From: Nannocystaceae bacterium
Lineage (GTDB): Bacteria; Myxococcota_A; Polyangia; Nannocystales; Nannocystaceae
Assembly: GCA_016763875.1 (NCBI GenBank)
Contig: JAESSZ010000675.1
Location: 1-5,535, forward strand
DNA: 5,535 nt
Direction: 5' to 3'
Positions 1 to 5,062 of this stretch are shown here, piece after piece. The position numbers and the translations under genes are program-made. Below the pieces are notes generated by a model. It saw only the letters and a program-made list of their open reading frames with translations, ran no database searches and had not been told where the DNA came from. How positions within the stretch are numbered: the stretch's first letter is position 1; each line of letters opens with the position of its first letter.

Positions 1-59
1 CGCGTCGTGGCTCGGACCGACGGCAATACGGCGGGGTACGGATCCCAACTGAGCGCCAC

Positions 60-94
60 CGCGACTGACGTCGCGAGCCCACCGCGGACGCGGT
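60..94. repeat. Two adjacent perfect palindromes upstream of the lipoprotein gene
   Basis: The first has 6-bp arms CGCGAC (60-65) and GTCGCG (70-75) around TGAC. The second has arms ACCGCG (81-86) and CGCGGT (89-94) around GA. They are five bases apart and lie about 60 to 90 bp before the lipoprotein start. Neither is followed directly by a T-run, so they do not look like intrinsic terminators. They could be operator half-sites or leader structure. GC-rich DNA makes short palindromes by chance, so the functional reading is weak. Apart from these and a weak promoter candidate, nothing else was recognised in 1-151. Confidence 0.4.
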
Positions 95-113
95 GCTCCG
101 TTTCGCCTCCTTA

Positions 114-142
114 TTCTTGTTTGGCCCCCTCACTGGTATTGC
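114..142 (+). promoter_or_regulatory. Weak extended -10 promoter candidate for the lipoprotein gene
   Basis: TGGTATTGC at 134-142 fits an extended -10 pattern (TG, one base, then a TATxxx hexamer). The best -35 at 17-bp spacing is TTCTTG (114-119), which is poor. A start site near 149 would leave almost no leader before the GTG at 152, which would agree with the lack of a visible Shine-Dalgarno sequence there. This is a pattern match only. Confidence 0.22.
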
Positions 143-151
143 TCGTCGCTG

Positions 152-727
152 GTGCCCCTCAAACTTCCGCGGTCACGCGCTGGCCGAACCGCATCAAGAA
201 CGACGCTCGTCGGCGGCCTCGTGCTCGCGCTACTGAGTTCTGCCGCCGCTTGCAGCGGTTGGCGTAGCGCTGGGGACACCTACTACCGCCACTCACTGCC
301 GGCTAAGCGCGCCCGCAGGGAAGCGACGTTCAGTTTTGGCCAGCCAGGCGAGGCGTGGCGTCCACTACGCAAGGTGAAGGACGTGCAGGTCGCCTGGATC
401 CGCCCAGAGATCCGGGGTGTGATCGAGGTCCGAGCCCAGTGCGACGAACAAGGCGACAGCAACCTCCTTCAATTTACCGACCACCTTCGGATCGACTGGA
501 CCGACTGGAAGATCTTGTCACAGACCGACCAACGGTTGGTGGATCGTGCCGCGTTGCGAACCGTGGTGACGGGCCAACTGGATGGCGTCCCGATGCAACT
601 TGAGTTGTGGGTGGTCAAACGTGCGGGGTGTTTGTTCGACCTCCGCTACGCGGCCGACCCGGACCGGTTTGCCCAAGGACAACCGCAGTTTGCTGCGGTT
701 GTCGCGGGTTTTTCTTTCCCTTTGTGA
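152..727 (+). CDS. Putative lipoprotein of unknown function, upstream of mlaEFD
   Basis: A 191-residue protein starting at GTG. Its N-terminus is a lipoprotein-like signal: basic residues R7 to R16, a hydrophobic core at about 19-28, then SSAAAC with the candidate lipidated Cys at 34. The -3 residue is Ala rather than the usual Leu, so the lipobox is imperfect. The mature part is an alternating beta-rich domain with two further cysteines, C97 and C160, that could form a disulfide, and it ends in a hydrophobic FAAVVAGFSF segment. The general pattern (W69, LDG near 143-145, C160 before a short strand, terminal F..vv.gF) recalls PsbP/DcrB-like folds, but I could not assign a family. No Shine-Dalgarno sequence is visible before the GTG. 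The gene lies 68 bp upstream of mlaE on the same strand, so a partner role for the lipid transporter is plausible inference. An intrinsic terminator lies inside its last 18 codons. Confidence 0.8.
   Translation: MPLKLPRSRAGRTASRTTLVGGLVLALLSSAAACSGWRSAGDTYYRHSLPAKRARREATFSFGQPGEAWRPLRKVKDVQVAWIRPEIRGVIEVRAQCDEQGDSNLLQFTDHLRIDWTDWKILSQTDQRLVDRAALRTVVTGQLDGVPMQLELWVVKRAGCLFDLRYAADPDRFAQGQPQFAAVVAGFSFPL
672..717 (+). terminator. Intrinsic terminator embedded in the 3' end of the lipoprotein gene
   Basis: A perfect 11-bp stem is formed by GACAACCGCAG (678-688) and CTGCGGTTGTC (693-703) with the tetraloop TTTG. The stem can extend at its base with G677-C705 and CCC (672-674) pairing GGG (706-708), with small bulges. 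It is followed at once by TTTTT (709-713) and TTT (715-717). This is a textbook Rho-independent terminator reading in the + direction. It is not bidirectional, because no T-run follows on the other strand. It overlaps the coding sequence, whose stop codon is at 725-727. Confidence 0.85.
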
Positions 728-731
728 GACT

Positions 732-757
732 TGGGCGACCGGTGTGTTCGTCGCCCA
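732..757. repeat. 8-bp inverted repeat in the mlaE leader
   Basis: TGGGCGAC (732-739) and GTCGCCCA (750-757) are perfect complements around a 10-nt loop. There is no T-run after it. It sits between the upstream terminator and the mlaE start, where an operator or leader structure would be expected. Confidence 0.45.
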
Positions 758-776
758 TTGCAGTGCGTGTCATGAT
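747..776 (+). promoter_or_regulatory. mlaE: Very weak promoter candidate for mlaE
   Basis: TGTCATGAT (768-776) resembles an extended -10 element, with CATGAT matching four of six consensus bases. A poor -35, TTCGTC (747-752), lies 18 bp upstream. A promoter somewhere in 704-795 is suggested mainly by the strong terminator just upstream. The base pattern itself is weak. Confidence 0.2.
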
Positions 777-795
777 CGCGCCACCCCGGTGAGGC

Positions 796-1563
796 ATGCG
801 TGCGCTGGCTAGATTCGGCCAGATCGTTCTAAGCGGTCTGGATTGGATGGGTGGGATGACCCGCCTAGGGCTGCGTGCGGCGGTCGTCGGTCCACGTCGC
901 CCTTGGGGCATCAACGACATCGCGCGTCAGATGGTCGAGATGGGCGTGCGTTCGTTGCCGATCGGCACGTTCATGTCGCTGTTCATCGGCATGATCCTGG
1001 CTTGGCAGTTCGGATGGGCGCTTGCCGATTTCGGCGCAACGATGGCGCTGGGCGATGTCACCTCGATAGCGCTGGTCGGGGAGTTGGTGCCGACCATGTT
1101 GGCGTTGACCGTCGGCTCCAAGATGGCGGCGGGCATGGCGGCCGAACTCGGCTCTATGAAGGTCACCGAGCAGATCGACGCGGTCGCGGCCTTGGGCGCC
1201 GACCCGATCAAGAAACTCGTGTGGCCAAGGGTCGTCGCCGCCGCCTGCTCCCTCCCGTTGCTCACCGCGTGGGGCAACGTCATCGCGCTGTTGGGCGGGA
1301 TGCTGATCGGTGAGTGGCAATACGATGTGCCAGCCGGCTACTTCTACGAGACGTACGTCGACGAACTCGCCCCGCTCAACTACATCTCGAGCATCGTCAA
1401 AGCGACGGTCTTCGGTTTGCTGGTCGGCGTCATCGGCTGCTACCAGGGCATCAACACCGAGCACGGGACCGAAGCGGTCGGCGTGTCGACCACCGAGACG
1501 GTCGTCGCGACGTCGATCTGCGTCATCGTCGCCGACTTCTACCTAACGATGGCCTTCTTCTAG
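796..1563 (+). CDS. mlaE: MlaE-family ABC transporter permease
   Basis: A 255-residue inner-membrane permease of the MlaE (DUF140) family, close to the usual length of about 260. The family core is clear: after the first membrane segments (about 54-76 and 91-106) comes MAAELGSMKVTEQIDAV at 114-130, then DPIKKLVWPR at 136-145, the cytoplasmic coupling region that contacts the ATPase. Further membrane segments lie at about 146-171, 200-218 and 236-255. K202, the VFG at 205-207, GCYQG at 214-218 and the late TT..VV motif near 232-237 are also family-typical. A dimer should form the channel beneath the MCE ring in phospholipid transport between the membranes. The usual GR-G stretch before the AAELG motif reads GSKMAAG here. 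The ATG directly follows a TGA, so it is the first possible start. The purine-rich GGTGAGG (788-794) lies only one base before it, unusually close. The stop is 23 nt before the mlaF start. Confidence 0.93.
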   Translation: MRALARFGQIVLSGLDWMGGMTRLGLRAAVVGPRRPWGINDIARQMVEMGVRSLPIGTFMSLFIGMILAWQFGWALADFGATMALGDVTSIALVGELVPTMLALTVGSKMAAGMAAELGSMKVTEQIDAVAALGADPIKKLVWPRVVAAACSLPLLTAWGNVIALLGGMLIGEWQYDVPAGYFYETYVDELAPLNYISSIVKATVFGLLVGVIGCYQGINTEHGTEAVGVSTTETVVATSICVIVADFYLTMAFF

Positions 1564-1586
1564 CGAGACGGGGACAGGAAACCGAA

Positions 1587-2384
1587 GTGTCCGACACCGT
1601 CGTTGCCGCCGCGCCCCATGTCATCGAGTTCCGCGATGTCGCCAAGTCCTTCGGCCAGCTCAAGGTCTACGACGCGATGTCGCTCGCGGTCCGAGCGGGA
1701 GAGACGCTGACGATCATCGGCGGCTCGGGGCAGGGCAAGAGTGTCTGCCTCAAGATGATGATCGGACTGTTGAGGCCCGATTCAGGGAGCGTGCAGGTCA
1801 AAGGGGTCGAGGTTCCCGATCTCGATGACCGCGGCCTTACCGAAGTGAGGCGTACGGTGGCCTACGTGTTTCAAGGCGGCGCGCTGTTCGACTCCATGAA
1901 CGTCCTGGATAATGTCGGATATGCGCTCAGAGAGCACACCTCGATGCGCGAAGACGAGATCGAACACCGGGCGGCGGAGTGCCTTGAGCTGGTGGGGTTG
2001 GAGACCTCGCTGCTCCATACAATGCCCGCGAACCTCTCTGGCGGGATGAAAAAGCGGGTTGCGCTGGCGCGCTCGATTGCGATGCGGCCCGAGGTTATTC
2101 TGTACGACGAGCCCACCACTGGACTCGACCCCAAGAACATTGCTCGAATTGGTGACATGATCGTCAAACTTCAGCGCGAGTTGTCGGTCACCTCGGTGGT
2201 GGTCACCCACGACATGCCTATGGCCTACAAAGTGTCCGATCGCGTTGCGATGCTCTACGAGCGCGCGTTCCCGTTCGTCGACACGCCAGACGCGATGTGG
2301 AACTCGGCGTCACCCGAGGTTGCCAACTTCATTCACGGCAGGATCGCCGACGGTAAGAGCGAGGGGCCCCATGGCGTCGCGTAG
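1587..2384 (+). CDS. mlaF: MlaF-family ABC transporter ATP-binding protein
   Basis: A 265-residue cytoplasmic ATPase with all nucleotide-binding motifs intact: Walker A GGSGQGKS (45-52), Q-loop Q96 in VFQGGALFDSM, signature LSGGMKKR (150-157), Walker B VILYDEP (170-176), D-loop TGLDP (178-182) and switch His208. The GGSGQGKSV form and the QGGALFDS stretch are characteristic of the MlaF/Ttg2A group, which powers lipid transport through MlaE. I chose the GTG at 1587 because AGGAA (1576-1580) lies six bases upstream and the protein then begins just before the first beta strand. Longer readings in this frame run back through mlaE and are not credible. The 3' end overlaps the MCE gene by 14 nt, indicating translational coupling. 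In E. coli, MlaF works with the STAS protein MlaB; no such gene is in this window. Confidence 0.95.
   Translation: MSDTVVAAAPHVIEFRDVAKSFGQLKVYDAMSLAVRAGETLTIIGGSGQGKSVCLKMMIGLLRPDSGSVQVKGVEVPDLDDRGLTEVRRTVAYVFQGGALFDSMNVLDNVGYALREHTSMREDEIEHRAAECLELVGLETSLLHTMPANLSGGMKKRVALARSIAMRPEVILYDEPTTGLDPKNIARIGDMIVKLQRELSVTSVVVTHDMPMAYKVSDRVAMLYERAFPFVDTPDAMWNSASPEVANFIHGRIADGKSEGPHGVA
2361..2366 (+). promoter_or_regulatory. mlaD: Shine-Dalgarno that sets the MlaD start
   Basis: GAGGGG lies four bases before the ATG at 2371, inside the end of mlaF. It supports this start over the longer in-frame reading from 2245, which would add 42 residues copied from the mlaF region in another frame. Confidence 0.6.
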
Positions 2385-3768
2385 AAACGAGCAACGGGTC
2401 CGCGTCGTGGTGGGCTTGTTTGTGGTGGCCCTCTCGGCGCTGCTGTTCGCCTCGTTGTTCATCATCGGGCAGAACGACGGTACGTGGGAGTCCAAGACCA
2501 CGATCAACACGCACTTCAACACCATCACGGGGCTGAGCCGCGGCCCCCCCGTGCAGTTGGCGGGCGTCGAGATCGGCAACGTGACCGCGATCAACTTCGT
2601 CAACATCAGCTACCCGTGCACGGCGGCGACCGAGGACCGGGGGCGGTTCGGTGGCAATCGTACCGACGACTGCGACGCGTTTCTGTTCTGTGCGCCCGAC
2701 AACTGGTGCGCCGACCTGGAGGAGTACGCCTCTAAAGGACAGCACGCGGCCTGTGCAGACCAGAGCGGATGCGCATCGGACGAGGTTTGCGTGACCAAGG
2801 AGTTTCGTCGCCGCGCCCGACGTGTGCCGTGGGCAGGGCCGGACGGGGTGTGCGCGCGTTACTCAATCGAGCACCGTCGTGTTGAGGTGCAGATGACGAT
2901 CTTCGAGGACAAACTCGACCTTATCCGCACCGACTCGTACGCGACCGTGGCCTCCAACGGGGTCTTGGGCGATCAGCTGGTCAACATCACGCCCGGCCAG
3001 CGCGAGCCGCTGGACGACGATGACCGACGGATTCAGTCGACGCCGTCGCTCATCGAGGACATCAACCTGTTTCGAGATCGCTTTGATGGTGTGACCGACA
3101 AGGTCGACGCCGCACTTCAGGGGGTCTCGTCGCTATTCTCGGAGCTCAACGACCAGCGCACGATCGCCGCGGTCAAAGGCACGCTCGAAAACGTCGAAGA
3201 GATTACCCGGCAGATCGCAGCTGGCGAGGGGCTCGCGGGCGCGCTGCTGTCGGACTCGGAGATGAAGAAGGACTTCGGCTTGACCCTGCGCAGTGCACGA
3301 GACACCGCGCACGGGATCGATGCTTTTGTCGGCAAGATGAACCGCACCCTCGTCAAGATCGACGACAAAGTCTCCCCGGTCCTCGACGATGTGTCCGCGA
3401 CCTTCTCCGACATTCGGGAGACGATCGCTGACCTCAAGAACCCCGCCAACAAGAGTTTGCTGGCGAAACTGATCTACGACGAAGAGGGCAAGATCGTTGC
3501 CGACGTGGAGTCCATCGTGGCGGACTTCAAGGACACGGCGACGAGCGTCAAGCATGTCGCCGCTCGTATCGACGCGGGTGAAGGCACGCTGGGCAAGCTC
3601 ATCAGCGACTCCAAGGTGCATGACGACCTCGTCAAACTGTTCCAAAACGTCGACCGAAACAGCACGCTCAAGCGCGTCGTTCGGCACGTCATGGAATTGG
3701 ACGACGTCCACGATGACGGTGAGGCGGCCCCGACCCCGACCGGTGGCCCCACCGCCACACAACAGTAG
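2371..3768 (+). CDS. mlaD: MlaD-type MCE protein with a cysteine-rich insertion
   Basis: A 465-residue periplasmic MCE protein, far longer than E. coli MlaD (about 183). Residues 12-33 form one N-terminal membrane anchor. The MCE domain starts at about 43 with INTHFNTITGLSRGPPVQLAGVE and G69-N70-V71. It resumes at about 168-209 with VEVQM and NGVLGDQLVNITPG, both standard MCE strands. Between them, at about 80-166, is an extra segment with eight Cys (83, 101, 107, 113, 128, 134, 140, 161). E. coli MlaD has only a short turn there. Residues 226-445 are helical and coiled-coil-like, with two copies of an AGEG..G.L.SDS motif (283-296 and 402-414). The C-terminal tail is Pro/Thr-rich. By family knowledge, MCE proteins form hexameric rings that carry lipids, with long helices forming a tunnel or reaching towards the outer membrane. 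It is translated from within the end of mlaF. Confidence 0.93.
   Translation: MASRRNEQRVRVVVGLFVVALSALLFASLFIIGQNDGTWESKTTINTHFNTITGLSRGPPVQLAGVEIGNVTAINFVNISYPCTAATEDRGRFGGNRTDDCDAFLFCAPDNWCADLEEYASKGQHAACADQSGCASDEVCVTKEFRRRARRVPWAGPDGVCARYSIEHRRVEVQMTIFEDKLDLIRTDSYATVASNGVLGDQLVNITPGQREPLDDDDRRIQSTPSLIEDINLFRDRFDGVTDKVDAALQGVSSLFSELNDQRTIAAVKGTLENVEEITRQIAAGEGLAGALLSDSEMKKDFGLTLRSARDTAHGIDAFVGKMNRTLVKIDDKVSPVLDDVSATFSDIRETIADLKNPANKSLLAKLIYDEEGKIVADVESIVADFKDTATSVKHVAARIDAGEGTLGKLISDSKVHDDLVKLFQNVDRNSTLKRVVRHVMELDDVHDDGEAAPTPTGGPTATQQ
2608..2868 (+). other. Cysteine-rich insertion encoded inside the MCE domain
   Basis: Residues about 80-166 of the MlaD protein. The cysteine spacing is C-x17-C-x5-C-x5-C-x14-C-x5-C-x5-C-x20-C. 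The two C-x5-C-x5-C triplets suggest an internally repeated disulfide module of about 27 residues. The second part, C..QSGC.SDEVC then DGVC, resembles the C...dC..g..C....gvC pattern of secreted cysteine-rich modules known from myxobacterial-type proteins. The reading frame is unbroken and codon use stays coding-like, so this is not a frameshift artefact. Confidence 0.8.
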
Positions 3769-3788
3769 GCCACGGCCACGCACAGGCG

Positions 3789-3816
3789 GGATCTGGGCGA
3801 GGTCCGGGGGCGTTTT
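3789..3816 (+). terminator. Possible weak terminator after mlaD
   Basis: GGATCT (3789-3794) pairs AGGTCC (3800-3805), with one G-T wobble, around GGGCG. A run of four T follows at 3813-3816 after a G-rich stretch. The stem is short and the T-run is distant. A second, longer-range pairing is CACGGCCAC (3771-3779) with 3817-3826 (one bulged C). The gap between these convergent genes should hold terminators, but neither candidate is strong. Confidence 0.25.
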
Positions 3817-3845
3817 GTGGCCCGTGTGACTGCAACCGGGTTGGT

Positions 3846-4880
3846 TCAGCCGGGCGCAGGCAAGTCGTCGACGAAGGCGAGCACCCTGCGGGTGACCTCC
3901 TCGGGAAACTCCGCGGGAAGGGCGTGGCTAGCCTCGTCCAGCACAATCCACTGCGCCTGCGGAATGGCGAAGGCGACGCGTCGCATGGTCGGCAGCGGGA
4001 CGAACGTGTCTTTTGCCCCGGCCATCACCATCGTGGGGATGTCCACCCGCGGCAGCAGGTCGTCCGCGCAGTGCCTCGCCGCATGTTGCAGCAGCTCGAA
4101 GAACAACTCCGGGTTCATCGCGGCCATTTGGTTGAGATAGAACGTGAAGTCCTCGGCGTCGATCCGGCCCGCATTGATCTGCGTTGCCAGCCCGACGTCC
4201 AAGACCCACTGCGAGGGCAGAACTTTCCGCCACACCCGCTCCGTCAGATCGTGGGCGTGGCGCATCGCAGCGCGCAACAACGGCAGACCCTGGGCAAAGA
4301 CCCCCGTGCCCTGGAACGTTGAAAGCACGCGTCCCGCGGGACCAGCCAGCGAGATCAGTGCAGCCACCTTGCTGCGGTGGCGCCGATACAGTTCCAGCGC
4401 CACCTGAAATCCCATCGAGAACCCGATCACGATGACCTTGTTCGAGTGGACCTTGTTCGAGATGACCTTGCTCGAGTGGATCTTATCCGAGCAGATCTGG
4501 TCGATGACCGCGGCTGCGTCGTCAGCACAGTCGGAGATGCCGAGATGCCAAGGGCGCGGCGGATTTGGGGAGCGGCCGTGCCCACGGTAGTGCATCAACA
4601 CGACGCGGTGGTGCTGTGCCAGCGCGGGGATAATGCGCCGGAAGGCCCAGCCCGAGCATCCGATCCCATCGAGGATCAGGATCGTCGCCGCGGCAGGATC
4701 GGGATCCGTCGCGGGCGATGGCTCGTAGATCTGCGCGAAGATCGACGCACCATCGTAGGCGTCGACGAAGATCTCCCGACATTCGCTATCCCCTAACATC
4801 GGATCCGACCGACCCTCTGGTTCGTCCAGCGCTGGGTCGGAGGTCCCTTCGCCAGGTGCGTCGTGGGAACTCGCAGTCAC
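3846..4880 (-). CDS. Alpha/beta-fold hydrolase
   Basis: A 344-residue protein with the alpha/beta hydrolase plan. The strand ILILDGIGCSGW (67-78) carries the oxyanion-hole loop, with DG where many members have HG. RGHGRS (99-104) is the conserved loop after the next strand. The nucleophile elbow is GFSMG with Ser155, the acid is Asp291 in GAKDTFVP, and the base is His319 in EASHALP. The triad is complete, so an active esterase, lipase or related enzyme is expected; the substrate cannot be read from the sequence. No signal peptide is seen, suggesting a cytoplasmic location. The GTG at 4880 is the first possible start, three codons after an in-frame stop, and has no clear Shine-Dalgarno. ATG at 4799 is an alternative that would remove an acidic 27-residue extension of low complexity. 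A 60-bp tandem repeat encodes residues 131-150 just before the nucleophile strand. It converges on the mla operon, so shared function is only a guess. Confidence 0.9.
   Translation of the reverse strand: MTASSHDAPGEGTSDPALDEPEGRSDPMLGDSECREIFVDAYDGASIFAQIYEPSPATDPDPAAATILILDGIGCSGWAFRRIIPALAQHHRVVLMHYRGHGRSPNPPRPWHLGISDCADDAAAVIDQICSDKIHSSKVISNKVHSNKVIVIGFSMGFQVALELYRRHRSKVAALISLAGPAGRVLSTFQGTGVFAQGLPLLRAAMRHAHDLTERVWRKVLPSQWVLDVGLATQINAGRIDAEDFTFYLNQMAAMNPELFFELLQHAARHCADDLLPRVDIPTMVMAGAKDTFVPLPTMRRVAFAIPQAQWIVLDEASHALPAEFPEEVTRRVLAFVDDLPAPG
4431..4490. repeat. Four imperfect 15-bp tandem units within the hydrolase gene
   Basis: Units start at 4431, 4446, 4461 and 4476 (+ strand), and each ends in TCGA or CCGA. 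A 30-bp higher-order copy is visible: 4431-4460 and 4461-4490 match at 26 of 30 positions and all four differences are transitions. On the coding (-) strand the units give SDKIH, SSKVI, SNKVH and SNKVI, followed by the VIGFSMG nucleophile strand. The length is a multiple of three, so changes in copy number keep the reading frame. Confidence 0.85.
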
Positions 4881-5062
4881 GAAAAGTCACGCCATCTGTC
4901 TTACGGGCGCGCGACCGCCGCCCGTAAGACGCCGGCGGCTCGATCTTAGATCGAGTGCTCTTGGGGCATGTCGCCCCCAGGAGCGTGTCCGGCGCTCCGC
5001 CGGCCACCCGCACCTCTCGCTACATAGAGACACGAGCGGCGTAGCAGCGGGTAGGAAACGAC
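4881..5062. other. Intergenic region dense with nested inverted repeats
   Basis: No gene was recognised. The stems seen are: 4898-4909 with 4919-4930 (12 bp, perfect); 4931-4938 with 4997-5004 (8 bp, perfect), enclosing 4939-4946 with 4948-4955 (8 bp, one central base) and 4957-4966 with 4975-4984 (10 bp, one wobble); 4989-4994 with 4998-5003 (6 bp, perfect), which excludes the 8-bp outer stem; and 5006-5011 with 5047-5052, enclosing 5019-5023 with 5041-5045. None is followed by a T-run on either strand. Between two minus-strand genes this could be a structured leader of the hydrolase, a Rho-type or other boundary, a structured RNA, or a palindromic repeat element. Confidence 0.65.
4898..4930. 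repeat. Perfect 12-bp inverted repeat
   Basis: GTCTTACGGGCG (4898-4909) and CGCCCGTAAGAC (4919-4930) are exact complements around a 9-nt loop. It lies 18 to 50 bp upstream of the hydrolase GTG. No T-run follows on either strand, so a simple terminator is unlikely; an operator or RNA hairpin is possible. Confidence 0.75.

Noticed and set aside
121..142. Sigma54-like promoter (TTGGC ... TTGCT)
   Set aside because: The GG and GC elements are about 18 bases apart instead of the required 12 or so.
7..267. 86-codon open frame at the window start
   Set aside because: It overlaps the lipoprotein signal-peptide region in another frame, has no domain or plausible ribosome site, and is of low-complexity composition.
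865..1464. Open frame of 199 codons on the minus strand opposite mlaE
   Set aside because: It is the shadow of a strongly conserved MlaE reading frame in GC-rich DNA. Its translation is rich in Arg, Asp and His with no recognisable domain.
1314..1586. Extended N-terminus for the MlaF protein
   Set aside because: The extension is the mlaE sequence read in another frame and is Arg-rich. The GTG at 1587 has a well-spaced AGGAA.
2245..2370. Extended N-terminus for the MlaD protein
   Set aside because: It reads through the mlaF end in another frame. ATG at 2371 has a Shine-Dalgarno and places the membrane anchor at the N-terminus as expected.
2608..2868. Cysteine-rich segment as a frameshift or assembly artefact
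   Set aside because: The frame is continuous on both sides, flanking MCE strands are intact, codon use remains coding-like and cysteine spacing is regular.
3133..3783. Open frame of 216 codons on the minus strand opposite mlaD
   Set aside because: It is antisense to the conserved MCE protein, its translation has no family features, and it is typical of mirror frames in GC-rich genes.
4898..5004. tRNA or other known cloverleaf RNA
   Set aside because: The stems do not have tRNA arm lengths, and no T-loop (GGTTCGA-type) or CCA-end context is present.
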